From Plantago ovata (lineage: Eukaryota; Streptophyta; Magnoliopsida; Lamiales; Plantaginaceae): DNA of 64,000 nt. The DNA is taken from the NCBI GenBank assembly GCA_028274465.1, contig CM051457.1:28741313-28805312 (forward strand), read 5' to 3'. The position numbers were made by a program, and so were the translations under genes. The notes beneath the pieces are model-generated. The model did not search any database. It was not told the origin of the DNA and worked only from the letters and a program-made list of their open reading frames with translations. Below, one piece after another: positions 46,365 to 57,929 of this stretch (positions within the stretch are counted from its first letter, which is position 1; each line of letters opens with the position of its first letter).

Positions 46365-48628
46365 ATGGGCGACCATCCAGCTCCAAATCCAGCTGTATCG
46401 TCTCCCAATTCGTACTCCGCCGTAGTATTAGGCGGCACCTTCGACCGGTTACACGACGGTCACCGTCAATTCCTCAAGGTTGTGCCTCAATCTGTAAAGT
46501 CTAATTTTAATTAGAAATATGCTTCCATCAAAATGTTTAGAATTTTGTCATGAGAGTTAAGTTTATATTTGATTCTGCAGGCTGCGGCAATGGCAGCAAG
46601 GGATCGAATTGTGATCGGCGTTTGCGATGCTCCGATGCTCACTAAGAAACAGGTACTCCATAGTCTCGCGGAACAGAAGGAAAACTTGTTTAATAGGCCT
46701 ATGAGTTCTGTGTGTTTCTATTGAATTTGCAAAGTGTTTATTTAAATTTGAAGTAGTCCGAAATGTTATTTTTCATGCTTTCTGCTGTTGATGATCACTT
46801 GTTAGTTTCAACTTTCAATGGTCTTTTAGAATTTGGATTGGATATTGCAATCCATTGTTTGAGTTGATGAAAATTTTCATCACAGTTGTCTAATTAAATG
46901 AAGGCATTGTGAATTCGTAATTAGGTTAAATCTTTTAGAATGTAAGTTAACTAAAGATGTTGAACATTTAAACCTAGAGCTTTGTAGTCAGCTAGATACT
47001 CAGGCTATACAGTGTGTGTGAGACTTCATGGCGACATGACCAATTTAATTGTCTTTATTGCTACTGAAAACTGGTAAACTTACACCCTTGACGTTGTTTG
47101 CAGTATGCAAATCTGATAGAGCCAATTGAAGAAAGAATAAAGAATGTCCAAGAGTACATAAAGGTATATAATTGTCTCATATGAATGAGATGCTTTATAC
47201 GCTCATTCTTAGTCTCAGGTTATATGTGACGGTTGTCTGTTTCTGTATATATAATGAGAACTTCTGGTTAGGTACTTCTGTATGTCATGTGAGCAGTCTC
47301 TAATATTTCTAACTAGGCGGACATACTCATTAGTCATTACCTCTCATCTTTCACTGTGGATAATGCCATGAAGACAACTCATGTCTTGCAATATTATGCT
47401 GCAGTCTCTTAAAGCAGATCTGGTTGTGCAAGCCGAACCACTTGTGGATCCATATGGTCCATCTATCATTGACGACAGCTTGGAGGCCATTGTGGTCAGG
47501 TAGGTACCTAGTTTTTGTTAATAGATAGAAACCAATAAAAGTACGTAGCATGCATATACATTCCGTATGTTTATGAATACATTTCCTCATATATATCATG
47601 TTTTACATGTTTCCTTCTCTGTCACTCGACATACCACTATGGGCAATAGATCTCTTACTTGAATTAGTTTGAGTGAGACCGAGAATATCTTCAAGTACTG
47701 AAGTACATATTAAGACCTGATCATTGTTCCTGGAACAATTGTACAATTTTCCAACAAGAAACATTACCATCTACATTTGATGAACGTCAAAGACATCTGC
47801 TATAGTCTGTAATGAATGTTCACTGAACCCGTTAAACTGAATCTGGAATATTGTCACTATCTAGTTGAGAATGGGGAGCCCAATGGTTTATGTAATGTTG
47901 TGCTGATATACTAAGATTCAGTGGACAAAGTGTGACCATATATTAAAATTTCTCTTCCATTTGATTAGCAGCTGCAATTGCTCTGTGCTGCTTTTCATTG
48001 TGCTAATAGTGTTAAATAAAATGGCAAACTTAGCTTCTAGTAATCTAGTTGTTTGGTGCTTGCCTTTTCATTTCTGTAAAGAATGGCTTATCCAAATTGC
48101 TGATATTTGCACATGGCCGGCAAGTATACCTTAGCTGGAGAAATTCAATTCTTTTCCAGTATCCTGTTTCCTAGCAGGAGAAATTAAAAAACTACATGTA
48201 AAGCTGATTTCCTGTAGTTTATGTGCCAATTGCTTCACAGAATCCTCGACTTGGTACTGACAGTAGTGATACAAACTCACCATCTTTAGCTTGCTAACCA
48301 AATCAATATAAATTTGTCCATTGATATTTTCTGCATTTCCATGCAATAATGAACTCAAGCTTTGTGCTACAGTAAAGAAACATATTCTGGAGGACTATCA
48401 GTCAATAAGAAGAGGGCTGAGAGGGGTCTCTCGCAACTAAAGGTTTCAATACTAGCAAATTCGTCTGATTGGTATTGTGGACATGTATACCTGAAATTGG
48501 CATTTTTGCAGATTGAAGTTGTAGATTTAGTCCCTGAGGAATCTGGGAATGGAAAATTAAGTTCATCGGCGTTGAGGAGACTTGAAGCTGAGAAACTCAA
48601 TATGCTTCAACTTCACGGTCGTCTTTAA
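46365..48628 (+). CDS. COAD: Phosphopantetheine adenylyltransferase
   Basis: Six exons: 46365-46478, 46581-46652, 47104-47163, 47405-47499, 48373-48442, 48512-48628, GT-AG and in phase, 175 residues (Arabidopsis COAD is 176). It shows the nucleotidyl-transferase fold: [20 protein letters not shown] with the HxGH-type HDGH, then [35 protein letters not shown] with the KKRAERGL strand, and a C-terminal [13 protein letters not shown]. It joins ATP and 4'-phosphopantetheine to dephospho-CoA, the fourth step of CoA synthesis, in the cytosol. The open frame extends 71 codons upstream, but the TATA box at 46250 lies in that extension, so MGDHPAPNP is the start. A broken partial copy of exons 5-6 lies at 55575-56170. 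Confidence 0.95.
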
Positions 48629-49003
48629 TATATAAGAGCAATATAAGAGCAATGGACGAGACATGCTAATTCTTCAAGTAATCAATGTGAGTTGAATTCT
48701 TTTCTCTTTGGGTGCAGTGCAGTCATGCTAAACCATCGTATTCCTATTCCACATGATAGCTCATGCAATATGGCAATAGCATACCTGGCCTGCCAATTGG
48801 AATGTAATTGTGTTGTAGTATGCTATTGTGTAAATTTGTATATGGCACAGAGAATATTATTGCTCATAAAGGATTCATGATGAGATGATTACGTGTACCG
48901 TTCTCTCAGACGTATTGAAGTTCACCATTGAAAAAATTTCAGGCGCCGGCATAGAGATAGAAAAAGAGAAGTTCATGGGTTTGTGAATTAGCATGGGGTT
49001 TTA
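48629..49003 (+). other. PPAT 3' UTR and flank
   Basis: Sequence shared with the PPAT relic at 55575-56170 (tgcaatatg…tgtaattgtgtt…gtatgctattgt, then gagaatattattgctcataa) marks this as the PPAT 3' UTR. No gene is seen. Confidence 0.6.
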
Positions 49004-49915
49004 ATGATTGGTCCCATCTCAGCCTTAGATTTAGAGAGAATAAAGGTAGTTTGGAGCATGTAAAAAAATATTACATCATGGTATGAGTTGCATTTACGAT
49101 TAAGTAAGACTAAAACTATCGTTAAAGAAGCACATAAACTATTTGAGAAAGAGAAAGAACATTGGAGAAAGGTTTATCAAGGATTATTTCAATTATTAAA
49201 TTTATTGAGAAACATAATTTGGCATTACGTATTGCATACTAACTAACGAGAGATTATATGATAATAATGTTAATATTTTGGGTTTTTAATTGAAATGCTA
49301 GCTGACTTTGATCAAGTTATTCAAGCATGTTAAAGATCTTCATTATCTTGGTCTGAATATTCAAAATGAATATAAAGCAAGCAAAGTATTAATCCGTGAT
49401 ACTTGACTGCCCTCCTCATATTAGTCACGAAGAGCAAATTTCTAGTACTATTTTGAGACGTGTGATCTTTTCTTCAAATGGAGTTTATGTTGATGAATCT
49501 TTCTTTTTTCTCTTCTTTTTTTAAATGTGAATGATACGATTGGACAAGGACTTTCTGGTGTTCTACGACTTGAACTGAAGTCTCTTGCTTTGGATATTGA
49601 TGATGCAAGGGGACCATGGTATGATAATGGCTCTAATATAAAAGGAAAACAAGGGTTATAAGGGTGTTAGAGTAGCACAGGAGAGGCCAGTGTTTCGAAT
49701 CCGGACTGAAACATAAGGTGGTATAAACATAATTGGAATTAAAAAAAAAAATTATGTATATAAAATGAAAACATCAAGGAGTCCAAAAGAAATTTATATG
49801 CACAAATCCTAGAGCATTTTTTACTCCAAGTGGGCGTCATAATAGCCTAGCCTAAACTTGACATTATATGACATGGTTAATACTTGTGTAAGGCTAAAAG
49901 GTTTTTTTGGAGTAT
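49004..49915 (+). pseudogene. hAT transposase (DUF4371/zinc-finger MYM-like) relic, left arm
   Basis: In scattered plus-strand frames one reads pieces typical of the plant 'zinc finger MYM-type 1-like' hAT family: HYLGLNIQNE-like, ISHEEQISSTILRRVIFSSN-like, and YDNGSNIKGK, then a CLNLTLYDMV-like block. Frames are broken many times. It is the left arm of a large inverted repeat and also holds a SINE-like insert. Confidence 0.7.
49651..49759 (+). mobile_element. SINE-like insertion, 109 bp
   Basis: Flanked by ATAAAAGGAAAAC (49638-49650) and ATAAAATGAAAAC (49760-49772), 12 of 13 bases equal. It carries a Pol III B-box-like GTTTCGAATCC and ends in an A run of about 11 followed by TT. The right arm of the inverted repeat has the uninterrupted sequence (ctaatatgaaaggaaaac running straight into gtcaagg in reverse). 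This fits a short tRNA-derived SINE. Confidence 0.7.
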
Positions 49916-50009
49916 TTTCTAAATTTACAAAAGAAGTTGTGTGCAGATTTTTTGAAAAGAAATGTGAAAGGGATGACTCTTAACTATTATCATCTACTCG
50001 TAGGGAAAA

Positions 50010-50905
50010 CCGTGTGGAGTATTGTATATATGTGTTGTAACACTCCAAATAACCTTTTAGCTTTTAACACAAGTATTAACCATATCACATAATGTCAAGT
50101 TTAGGCTATGACAACCACATGGAGTATAAAATGCTCTTGGATTTATGTCTAAAAGTTTCTTTTGGTCTCCTTGACGTTTTCCTTTCATATTAGAGCCATT
50201 ATCATAGGTTTGCCTTACATCATCAATATCCAATGCAAATCGAGAGACTCCAGATCAAGATGTAGAACATAAAAAGTCCTTGCCCACTCGTATCATTCGC
50301 ATTTAAAAATTCAAAAAAAAATTCCTCAACATGAAATGCATTTGAAGAAAAGGTCCCATATCTCAAAATAATAGACATTTAATCTCGGTGAGTAGGATTA
50401 GAAGTGTAGTCAAGTATCTCGCTCACATGCAAATACTTTGCTTGCTTTATACTTTTTTATAAATTCAGATTTAATTTTCTCAGCAAGCAAAGTATCAACT
50501 CATTTTGAATATTGTGACTAAGATAATGAAAATGAATATCTTTCCTTTGTATACGTTTAATATTCTCTTGAATAAGTGGATCAAATTCAGGTTCAACTAG
50601 CATTTCAATTAAACCCGAAAAAGATACCATTACTATTCTTACATAATCTCTCGTTAGTATGTACCACGTAATGCCAAATTATGTTTTGCAAGAAAATTTG
50701 ATGATTGAAATAATACTTTGATAAAACATTTCTCTAGTGTTATTTATTTTTCTCAAATTGTTTTTGTACTTCTTTATCGATAGTTTTTGTACTTAATTCA
50801 TACCATGTTGTCATATTTTTTACATGCTCCAAATAACCTTCATGCTCTCTAAGGCTAAGACCAACGTTAAACCATCGGTGCTAGTTCACCCACTCCCATT
50901 ACCTC
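50010..50905 (-). pseudogene. hAT transposase (DUF4371/zinc-finger MYM-like) relic, right arm
   Basis: On the minus strand the relic reads more clearly than its partner: FGLIEMLVEPEFDPLIQEN-like, FHYLSHNIQNE, EFLNANDTSGQGLF-like, LDIDDVRQTYDNGSNMKGKR and INPRAFYTPCGCHSLNLTLC. That matches the RNase-H-like core region of DUF4371-containing hAT proteins. Frames are broken. It is an inverted partner of 49004-49915, separated by about 100 bases. Confidence 0.72.
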
Positions 50906-51053
50906 TTTTTTCTAAATAGTTTACGACGAAAACAAAATACTTTATCTAACTCTTTCGAGTAAACAAGCAAATCCTGTATTAGTTTTTTCATCGTTGGACA
51001 ATATTCTTTTGTAATTAGTGATGTTATGTGAGACGACCTTTTATCGAGTATTA

Positions 51054-54000
51054 CACTACAAGGAAGAGGAGGTTTAGCGACGGAACAATCCGTCGCTAAA
51101 CCACACCGATCGGTCGCTAATATTCGCTAGCGACCGATCGGTGTTTTTAGCGACGGATAAATTCATCGTCGCTAAACCGTTAGTCGCTAGCGAATTAGCG
51201 ACCGATGAAATTTCCGTCGCGAATTTGCGACGGATTAGCGACGGAAAATGAGGTTGACTTTTAGCAACCGATGAGTTATCCGTCGCTAAAGTCACCGGAC
51301 TTTTAGCGACGGATGAGTCTCATCGGTTGCTAAATGTTAGCAACGGATGAGCCTTATCCGTCGCTAAATGTCTGGGACTTTTAGCGACGGATAAACTCAT
51401 CCGTCGCTGGGTATAGCAACGGATGAGCCGATCGGTTGCTAATTTTTTCTTTTTTTTTTTAATTTTTTAGATATAATAATGCGATCAAAAATCAAATGCA
51501 ACCTGTTTAATTAAGCAACATGTTACATAAATTCTATAGACCAAATAAACGAAAAAATAATCCAAAAAAATCATAATAAATGTACCAAAACCCTCCATAC
51601 ATATAATAATAATCATACGTACACAATACTAATCCAAAATAATATCATAGTGTACACAGTATTCATGTAGAAAATAGTAAATAGAGTCGAAAAGGATAGG
51701 GGATCATGGAGTAGGTGGATCCATCCCCAGCTTCGCATACAGCTGAGCAAACATAGTATCATATTGAGCCTGCTTCGCAGCTAGCCTCTTCACCTCCTCA
51801 TCCCTCTCCTGCAACTGAAGTAAGAGGGCCTGCTCTCGAGCGGAAGCTGCTGAAGATGATGAAGATGTACTGGCACGGGAACGACGAGTCGGTCTCGAGT
51901 CCAATTCAGGGACGGCTGCTGCACTCCCCAGTCCCAAGCGACGGCCCTTCTCGTCTGGAGGATTCACCTCGAGGAAAATGGCATTCATTTCCTCAACAGT
52001 GAGATCCTGATCACGAATCCTGTCCTCGTAGGCCGTCTGAAATTATAAATCAAGAGTATAAGGTGTTAGTTATGTTGTTAATTAGTTATGAAATCATCAG
52101 TATTTAATAAACACATGTATTGTTGATACTTACCGCAATTGCTGTGGCCTCGTCACACAACCAATGTCCGTTCTTGGCCTTCTGAGATCTCGAGAACAGG
52201 GTGAATAGGAGACTCTCCTTATCCTTCAACTGAATGACACATGAAAGCATCATATACTTAGTTTGAAAGTTCGAAATGCAAATAAATAACAAGTATAAGA
52301 ATGATGAATTCACAAAGTTAATATACTTACCTTCTGCCTCACATGTGCTGTAGCGATCGACTCAGAGCCAAAACGGTGTGTCACCAGGGTACGTGTCCCA
52401 TCATTCGGCTGCTTCTTCCGGTTCTCAGTGTTCTGGTCAGCCTGCGCCTGGACTCTCCCGTTAGCCCAATACACTTTCCACGCCTCCCAAATTTCATCTC
52501 CTGGCCAATCACCGGTACGTGGACGGTTTTCTATCCACAGTTTCTTCAGGTTATGAACCATGCACTTGTAAAGGGCACTACCGTGAGAGTTGAAGCTCCA
52601 CCAGAGATCCATCAGCAATGCTTTCGGAAGGAAGAATTCTTTCTACACAATTACAAATAAACATCGAAACACATACGTTGGTGAATACTTACAAAACATT
52701 CAAGTATAACAAGGGGAGCTAAGATGTATCAAATATATAACAAGGTAAAACAACATCTATTCAGGTATATCGGTGACTAACATATCACCCAAGTTCAGTG
52801 GCTAACATACCACTCAAATATAGTGGCTACCATACCACTCACATTGTCCTATATTTCACTAAAACAATGGTGACTAACATATCACCCAAGTACAGTGGCT
52901 AACATACCACTCACACAAAGTGGCTAACATACCACTCACAACACAAACAATTGGGTAATTATTGTACGATTATTAACTCACCCTCAGCTCCTCGAAGAGC
53001 TCTCCCTTAATTTGGTCCGGGATGCAATGCCACTGGCTGCCACCCTCTTGCGGTGGGACCATTCTGTTCCGTATTATCGCACTGAGTACTTTAGCAGCGC
53101 GCTCCCCGTACAACCTGTGAAGAACAGGTAAGTCAATAGTGACAAGGTTAGTTCGGTATATATATATTAAAAGTTCGTAAATCAGTTAATGCCTAATACT
53201 TAACTTCTCTCCATTGGGGTAAAGGACAGGGCGACCATTCCACATAAGACCATCTTCCGGCCTTTGAAAGGGACAACCGTCGTCTGGAACGTGGGCCCAC
53301 GGGTCGTGGAGGGAGGAATGAGGAGTCGATCCCCTGCTCGACCCAGGTGGAGTCCCAAAAACAGTAGGGGAGCCCTGCTGTGAGCCCTGCACGGTGTCCT
53401 CTCCGTCGGTATCATCCCTCTGGGACTGCGGGGTCAGGTAACGTGGCCTCCTGGGTCGTGGAATCTGCAATACAAAGATCCGTGTTAGTACATACAGAAT
53501 TGAATATAAAACATGTATATAAAACATACAGATATAGCAAGGAACGACACTAGACATTCGGGTGGTCACGCCAGTAGGACTCCCAAACATCATGAAGGGG
53601 ACTCGGCATCCACTCTTTGGGCGGAACTCCCAAAAGCCAGTTGGCTTTCCAAACCTCAAGTAAGGGAATCCTCAGTGTACGTTCTGACATATTTGAATGC
53701 TAAACCTGACCAATAGAAGTTTAGTACATTGCGGCGGCTAACGTATCTTTTCATCGATTATTCATTTTAATTATCAGTTTTTTACATTGCATTATATATA
53801 CTCCCAATATTTTCTAATTTAAATTTACCTATGATCGAGTTATTTCCTTCATACTTACGTGTTTTAAAATAATAATTACTTATATTTATCTATATTTTAT
53901 ACAATTTTCATTATAATAACTACTTACAATATACTATAATTACATATATTTATCTATACTTCCATTATAATTATACAATTTCCATTATTATAACTACTTA

Positions 54001-54942
54001 CAATACACAATAATTTCCTCATATTTCCATTATACTTATACAATTTCCAAATCTAATTAGTAATTAGTATATCCGAAAGAAAACTACACTAATTGAACAA
54101 AACTAACTACGTAATCCAACTCAATTCAAATACCAAACATAATCGAACTAAACTATAAAATACCCAATTCATACCAAATCTATCAATTCAACAACTAAAA
54201 CTTGTTCATCCCCCTAATTTGATCTACACAACATGATAGATACTAGTAGAATGCATACAATTCAATGAATTGAAAATAAAATGAAGAATACTAAAATTTA
54301 GACAAGTTAGGGTTCGAAATATATACCTTTGATTGCGGAAGAAATGGGGAAATAATCACGCAATTGAATAGCTACACTTGTTCCTTGATGGAAGAGCTTC
54401 GAAATGACTATAATATTGATTGAAATGGTGAAGAAACGAAGAAAAAAGGGGAGGAGAGATTGGAGCCGAGCGGATAATCGCTGTGTGTGTTGTGTGTGTT
54501 CTGTCGATGAGCCGCGCGGAGAAGACGAAGTATAGAGACGTTAGCGACGGATGGTGATCCGTCGCTAATATAGCGATCGGTCGCTATATTAGCGACGGAT
54601 CACCATCCGTTGCTATCTTATTTTTTTTTTTTAAAAATATAGTGTAGCGACGGATGGAGTCATCCGTCGCTAATGCATTGACCGGCCAAAAAAAAAAAGA
54701 AAAAACCTTAAAACATTGCGACGGATGACATCCATCGCTAAATAGCGACGGATGGGTCCATCCGTCGGTATTTAGCGACGGATAACCCATCCGTCGCTAA
54801 ATTCCGGACGCTCTAAGGGCGATTTATCGCTTCCGTCGCTAAAGGCTCCCATCCGTCGCCAAAAGACCGATCGGTCGCTAATTTTAGCAACCGATCAATC
54901 GGTTGCTAAAAGTGGTTGCTAAAATGCTGTTTTTTTGTAGTG
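51054..54942 (-). mobile_element. CACTA (En/Spm) transposon 2, TnpA-only, 3889 bp
   Basis: Ends CACTACAAGGAAGAGG (left) and, in reverse, CACTACAAAAAAACAGC (right), flanked by the 3-bp duplication TTA (51051-51053, 54943-54945). The subterminal regions (about 51070-51440 and 54540-54930) are packed with AGCGACGGAT-type repeats in both orientations. It is the same family as the element at 8656, inserted in the other orientation and at an independent site. It carries an intact TnpA-like gene and lacks a TNP2 transposase. Confidence 0.93.
51704..53690 (-). CDS. TnpA-like protein of CACTA-2
   Basis: Exons 53690-53556, 53464-53205, 53114-52982, 52642-52331, 52229-52134 and 52036-51704, in phase, 422 residues. 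Domain order and splice positions equal those of the copy at 10030-11996. Differences: a four-residue insertion in the linker (GEDTVQGSQQGSPTV), ATT instead of ATG as first codon of exon 2, a shorter Ser/Ala run and a shorter coiled coil (RLAAKQAQYDTMFAQLYAKL). The exon-2 donor is GTTAAG, weaker than GTAAGT in the other copy. A non-coding leader exon probably ends at the donor at 54326. Role as for its relative: binding of subterminal repeats; transposase must come from elsewhere. Confidence 0.82.
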
Positions 54943-54945
54943 TTA

Positions 54946-55370
54946 GGCTACTCGAGCTCAAACCTAAATTTATGTTTGTTTTATTAATAAATCGAGCTTA
55001 GCTCGGCTTGGATCTTCGCAAGGCTTGTTAGTCTCGTCACACATCATACTATAGCAGGCTCTGCTCCATATATATTCAAGAGGCTTGTTAAGTTCGTTAC
55101 CTTTCATACTATTACCTACATTACCCAACCTTTTAATCTTAACATATCACTTCATATTTTCTCTTCTTTTTTTTTTTATTAAATTCTTTTATCACTAGCT
55201 CATTTAAGCCTCGGCTCGAACTTATTTAAATATAAATATTATAGCTCGTGCTCGAACCTTATTTTTCACTCGATTTCTTAACTAACCGAGCCTAACCTCA
55301 ATTCAAATATTATTCGAGCGAGTCAAGCTCGACAATAGTCGACTTGGACACGATTATATTAACAACACTC
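54946..55370. other. Spacer with old transposon-like text
   Basis: Contains tcgagctcaaacc, cgagcttagctcggcttgg and similar words typical of worn plant transposons; no boundaries or coding frame can be defined. Confidence 0.4.
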
Positions 55371-55374
55371 CATA

Positions 55375-55570
55375 GGAAAATGTTAAAATACACACTCCCT
55401 AGCATCATGGGAAAAGTCCGAAAAAAAAAAAAAATCCCCATTTCGTCTTTACTAGTGGCTAGTAGCATTTCTTTGATCTCTTTTTCATCGTTTCTAGGTT
55501 GATTAGGTGAAGCTTGAAATTAAAAAAATGGACCGTTGACGCAGACTCGCAGTCATTACTGTAACAGTCT
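55375..55570 (+). repeat. Duplicate of the ECI promoter-proximal region
   Basis: This stretch (aaaatgttaaaatacacact … tagcatttctttgatctc … tttctaggttgattaggtgaagcttgaaatt … atggaccgttgacgcag…cagtcatta) matches 56325-56480 just upstream of the ECI gene, with small indels. No ECI coding sequence follows here. Confidence 0.7.
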
Positions 55571-55574
55571 GTGC

Positions 55575-56170
55575 CAATTGTTGATGTATAATATACTCAG
55601 AGCTTTGTGTTACAGTACCATCAGTCAATAAGAAGAGGCCTGAAAGAGGTGCACCTCCGGGTCGGGTGGCACCCGTTTACTAGTCTATGAGAGGGGTCTC
55701 CCGCAACTAAAGGTTTCAATTCTTCCAAACTGTGATGTGCCTGAGTGATATTGTGTACATGTATACCTGAAAGTGCAGTTTTTGCATATTAAAGTTGTAG
55801 ATTAAGTTCATCGGCATTGAGGAGACTTGAAGTGGAGAAACTCAACATGCTTCTTCAACTTCACGGTCTTAAGTATGCAAGAGCAATGAATGGCATAACT
55901 TATCAATAGGAGTTGTATCCTTTTCCTCCTTGAGTGCCGAGGTCCCCATGCTAGATGGCTCATCAAACAGCATACTGCATACATGCAAAATTGTAATGTA
56001 ATTATGTTACGTTGTATGCTTTTGTTTTTGTAATTTGAATCTTGTAGAGAAGGACTATTATTTCTTCATAATGTATTATATGTGAGATTTGTTTACTCTT
56101 ACTGCTCTCTTAGACATTTTGAAGTCCGACATTGATAAAATTTCACGAGTCGCATTAGAGATTAAAAAAA
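55575..56170 (+). pseudogene. PPAT (COAD) 3' relic: parts of exons 5-6 and 3' UTR
   Basis: Collinear with 48360-48960. Exon 5 begins after ttacag with the codons for the KET-YSGG stretch deleted, then tcagtcaataagaagaggcc is kept. About 43 bases (with ggtgcacctccgggtcgggt) are inserted. Intron 5 is recognisable (gtttcaat…ttttgca), but its acceptor AG is altered (catattaaagttg). Exon 6 lacks about 25 bases and ends cttcacggtc. The 3' UTR match continues to about 56170. Deletions and the missing upstream exons make it non-functional. Confidence 0.85.
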
Positions 56171-56512
56171 AAAAACCCTATGAATATGATTTTGGCAAAT
56201 GTATGTAAAAAGCCCAAGGCTTATAAGCCTATTACCCTCAGAATTTGCAACGCTGCATCTCAGCCTTCTCAGCAAGTTCATATGAGTTGGATTTAAAAAT
56301 GATTTCAATTGCCATCTAAAAATATTAAAATGCACACCATTCAAAGTTCAAAACATCATTTGGAAAGTCCGCAAACAATAGCATTTCTTTAATTCTCTTC
56401 TCTAACTTTTCTAGTTTGATTAAGTGAATGTGAGCTTAAAATTCAAAAATGGAGACGGTTGACACAGTCATTATCCGTGGCGCGATGCCGTCTGTATTTT
56501 ACCTTCTCCTCG

Positions 56513-56520
56513 TATAAATA
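56513..56520 (+). promoter_or_regulatory. TATA box of the ECI gene
   Basis: TATAAATA 52 bases before the ATG at 56572, giving a leader of only about 20-25 bases. Confidence 0.6.
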
Positions 56521-56571
56521 ACCCACACTTACTTACTGAACGAAACACCACTCCCCAGCTGAACCTCCACC

Positions 56572-57309
56572 ATGTGCACTCTACAAAAACGGGGCGACCT
56601 TTACATACTCACCATAACCGGCTCAGACGAGCACCGCCTCAACCCGACCCGACTCGACTCAATCCGCTCCGCCCTCGCCCAAATCAAATCCGACTTCTCA
56701 TCCTCCCCCCGCCCCTGCGCCCTAATCACCACATCCGAAGGCAAATTCTTCACCAACGGCTACGACCTCGACTGGGCCCAATCCGACCCGACCCGTACCA
56801 TACCAATGTCAAAGAAGCTCCGCTTGCTAATCTCCGACCTAATTTCGCTCCCCATGCCCACAATTGCTGCCGTGACCGGCCACGCGTCTGCCTCAGGGTT
56901 TATCATAGCTTTATGTCATGATTATTTGGTGATGAGGAGTGATCGAGGGTTTCTGTACATGAGTGAGCTGGATATAGGGCTGAAGATGCCGAGGTGGTTT
57001 GTGCAGGTGTTGAAGTGTAAGATTGCGGACCCGAAAGTGTGGAGGGATGTGGTGTTGACGGCGAGGAAGGTTACTGGGGAGGTTGGGGTGCAAATGGGGA
57101 TTGTGGATAAGGCCTGTGTGGGGGCGGAGGAGACGGTGGAGGAGGCGGTGAGGATGGGGGTGCGGTTGGTGGAGAGAGGGTGGGATGGGAAGGCCTATGG
57201 GGAGAATCGGGCTACGGTTTTCGGGGATGTTTTGGATGTGCTTGGGTCTGATGAGACCGTGGGGGATTTCGGAGATGGCGAGGATTGTAAGGTTGTTTCG
57301 AAATTGTGA
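56572..57309 (+). CDS. ECI: Peroxisomal enoyl-CoA delta-isomerase (ECI)
   Basis: Intronless, 245 residues, crotonase fold. Substrate/oxyanion segments: ALITTSEGKFFTNGYDLDWA and AAVTGHASASGFIIALCHDY; the SELDIGLKMP segment (about 131-140) holds the probable catalytic Glu (E132). The last three residues are SKL, a canonical PTS1 signal, so it acts in peroxisomes. ECI enzymes move cis-3/trans-3 double bonds to trans-2 so unsaturated fatty acids can enter beta-oxidation; in plants they also matter for IBA metabolism. The coding sequence is GC-rich compared with its AT-rich surroundings. The first ATG (MCTLQKRGD) fits the family start. A relic of its 3' end lies downstream. Confidence 0.93.
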   Translation: MCTLQKRGDLYILTITGSDEHRLNPTRLDSIRSALAQIKSDFSSSPRPCALITTSEGKFFTNGYDLDWAQSDPTRTIPMSKKLRLLISDLISLPMPTIAAVTGHASASGFIIALCHDYLVMRSDRGFLYMSELDIGLKMPRWFVQVLKCKIADPKVWRDVVLTARKVTGEVGVQMGIVDKACVGAEETVEEAVRMGVRLVERGWDGKAYGENRATVFGDVLDVLGSDETVGDFGDGEDCKVVSKL

Positions 57310-57800
57310 GCAATACATTCGTAGATTTTAGTTGGATTAGACTGTGTGGAGTTAGACGTAACTTTCGTGTTTATGCTTAATGTACTGCTTGTTGTGTTGA
57401 AATGCTAGTGTATAAGAAGAGTTTATGAACTGTGCCAATATTCTGAGTTGATCATTTTCAGTAAGATTCACTTACTATGATGCAAACAATATGATGTTCT
57501 TGACTTCTAACAATGTGTTGTTGTCTTCGAGTGGCTAGCTTCTTGATAATTTTCCTTCACATTCGAAACCATGAAGGGTTGATATACCTTTGTTAGCTTG
57601 TAAGATAACCCTGTTGATCTTTTTGCTTGTGGTTAATGGTCCTCATATCTGGTCTTTTAAAGTCCCATTTCCACTGAAGTTGGTAATCTCTCTTTATTGC
57701 TATGGTATTTTGATGAAGGAAGCAAGGGTTGTTAGTGTTCCCCATTCAGGGATATCAATCGTATATAGCAGTGCGTGAAACCTGCGATGTATTTGAGCTT
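57310..57800 (+). repeat. ECI 3' flank, duplicated downstream
   Basis: The region around 57540-57680 (cttgataattttccttcaca, gttgatatacctttgttagc, gataaccctgttgatctttt) recurs at about 58270-58410 with similar spacing, as the tail of a tandem duplication that includes the ECI 3' end. Confidence 0.65.
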
Positions 57801-57929
57801 TTGTTCTCCCAGAAAATTAGGTATAGTGCCAATGGAAGCTTAGGAAATGTGATATTCTGTTATCACTGACATCAACTTGTTTCCCAAGTTACTTGTCTCA
57901 GTGCAATGCAACTATTGGTTTTCTTCTAC

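Noticed and set aside
56911..57318. 135-codon antisense frame over ECI, rich in Pro/His
   Set aside because: Result of the GC-rich codon use of ECI; no family and no promoter.
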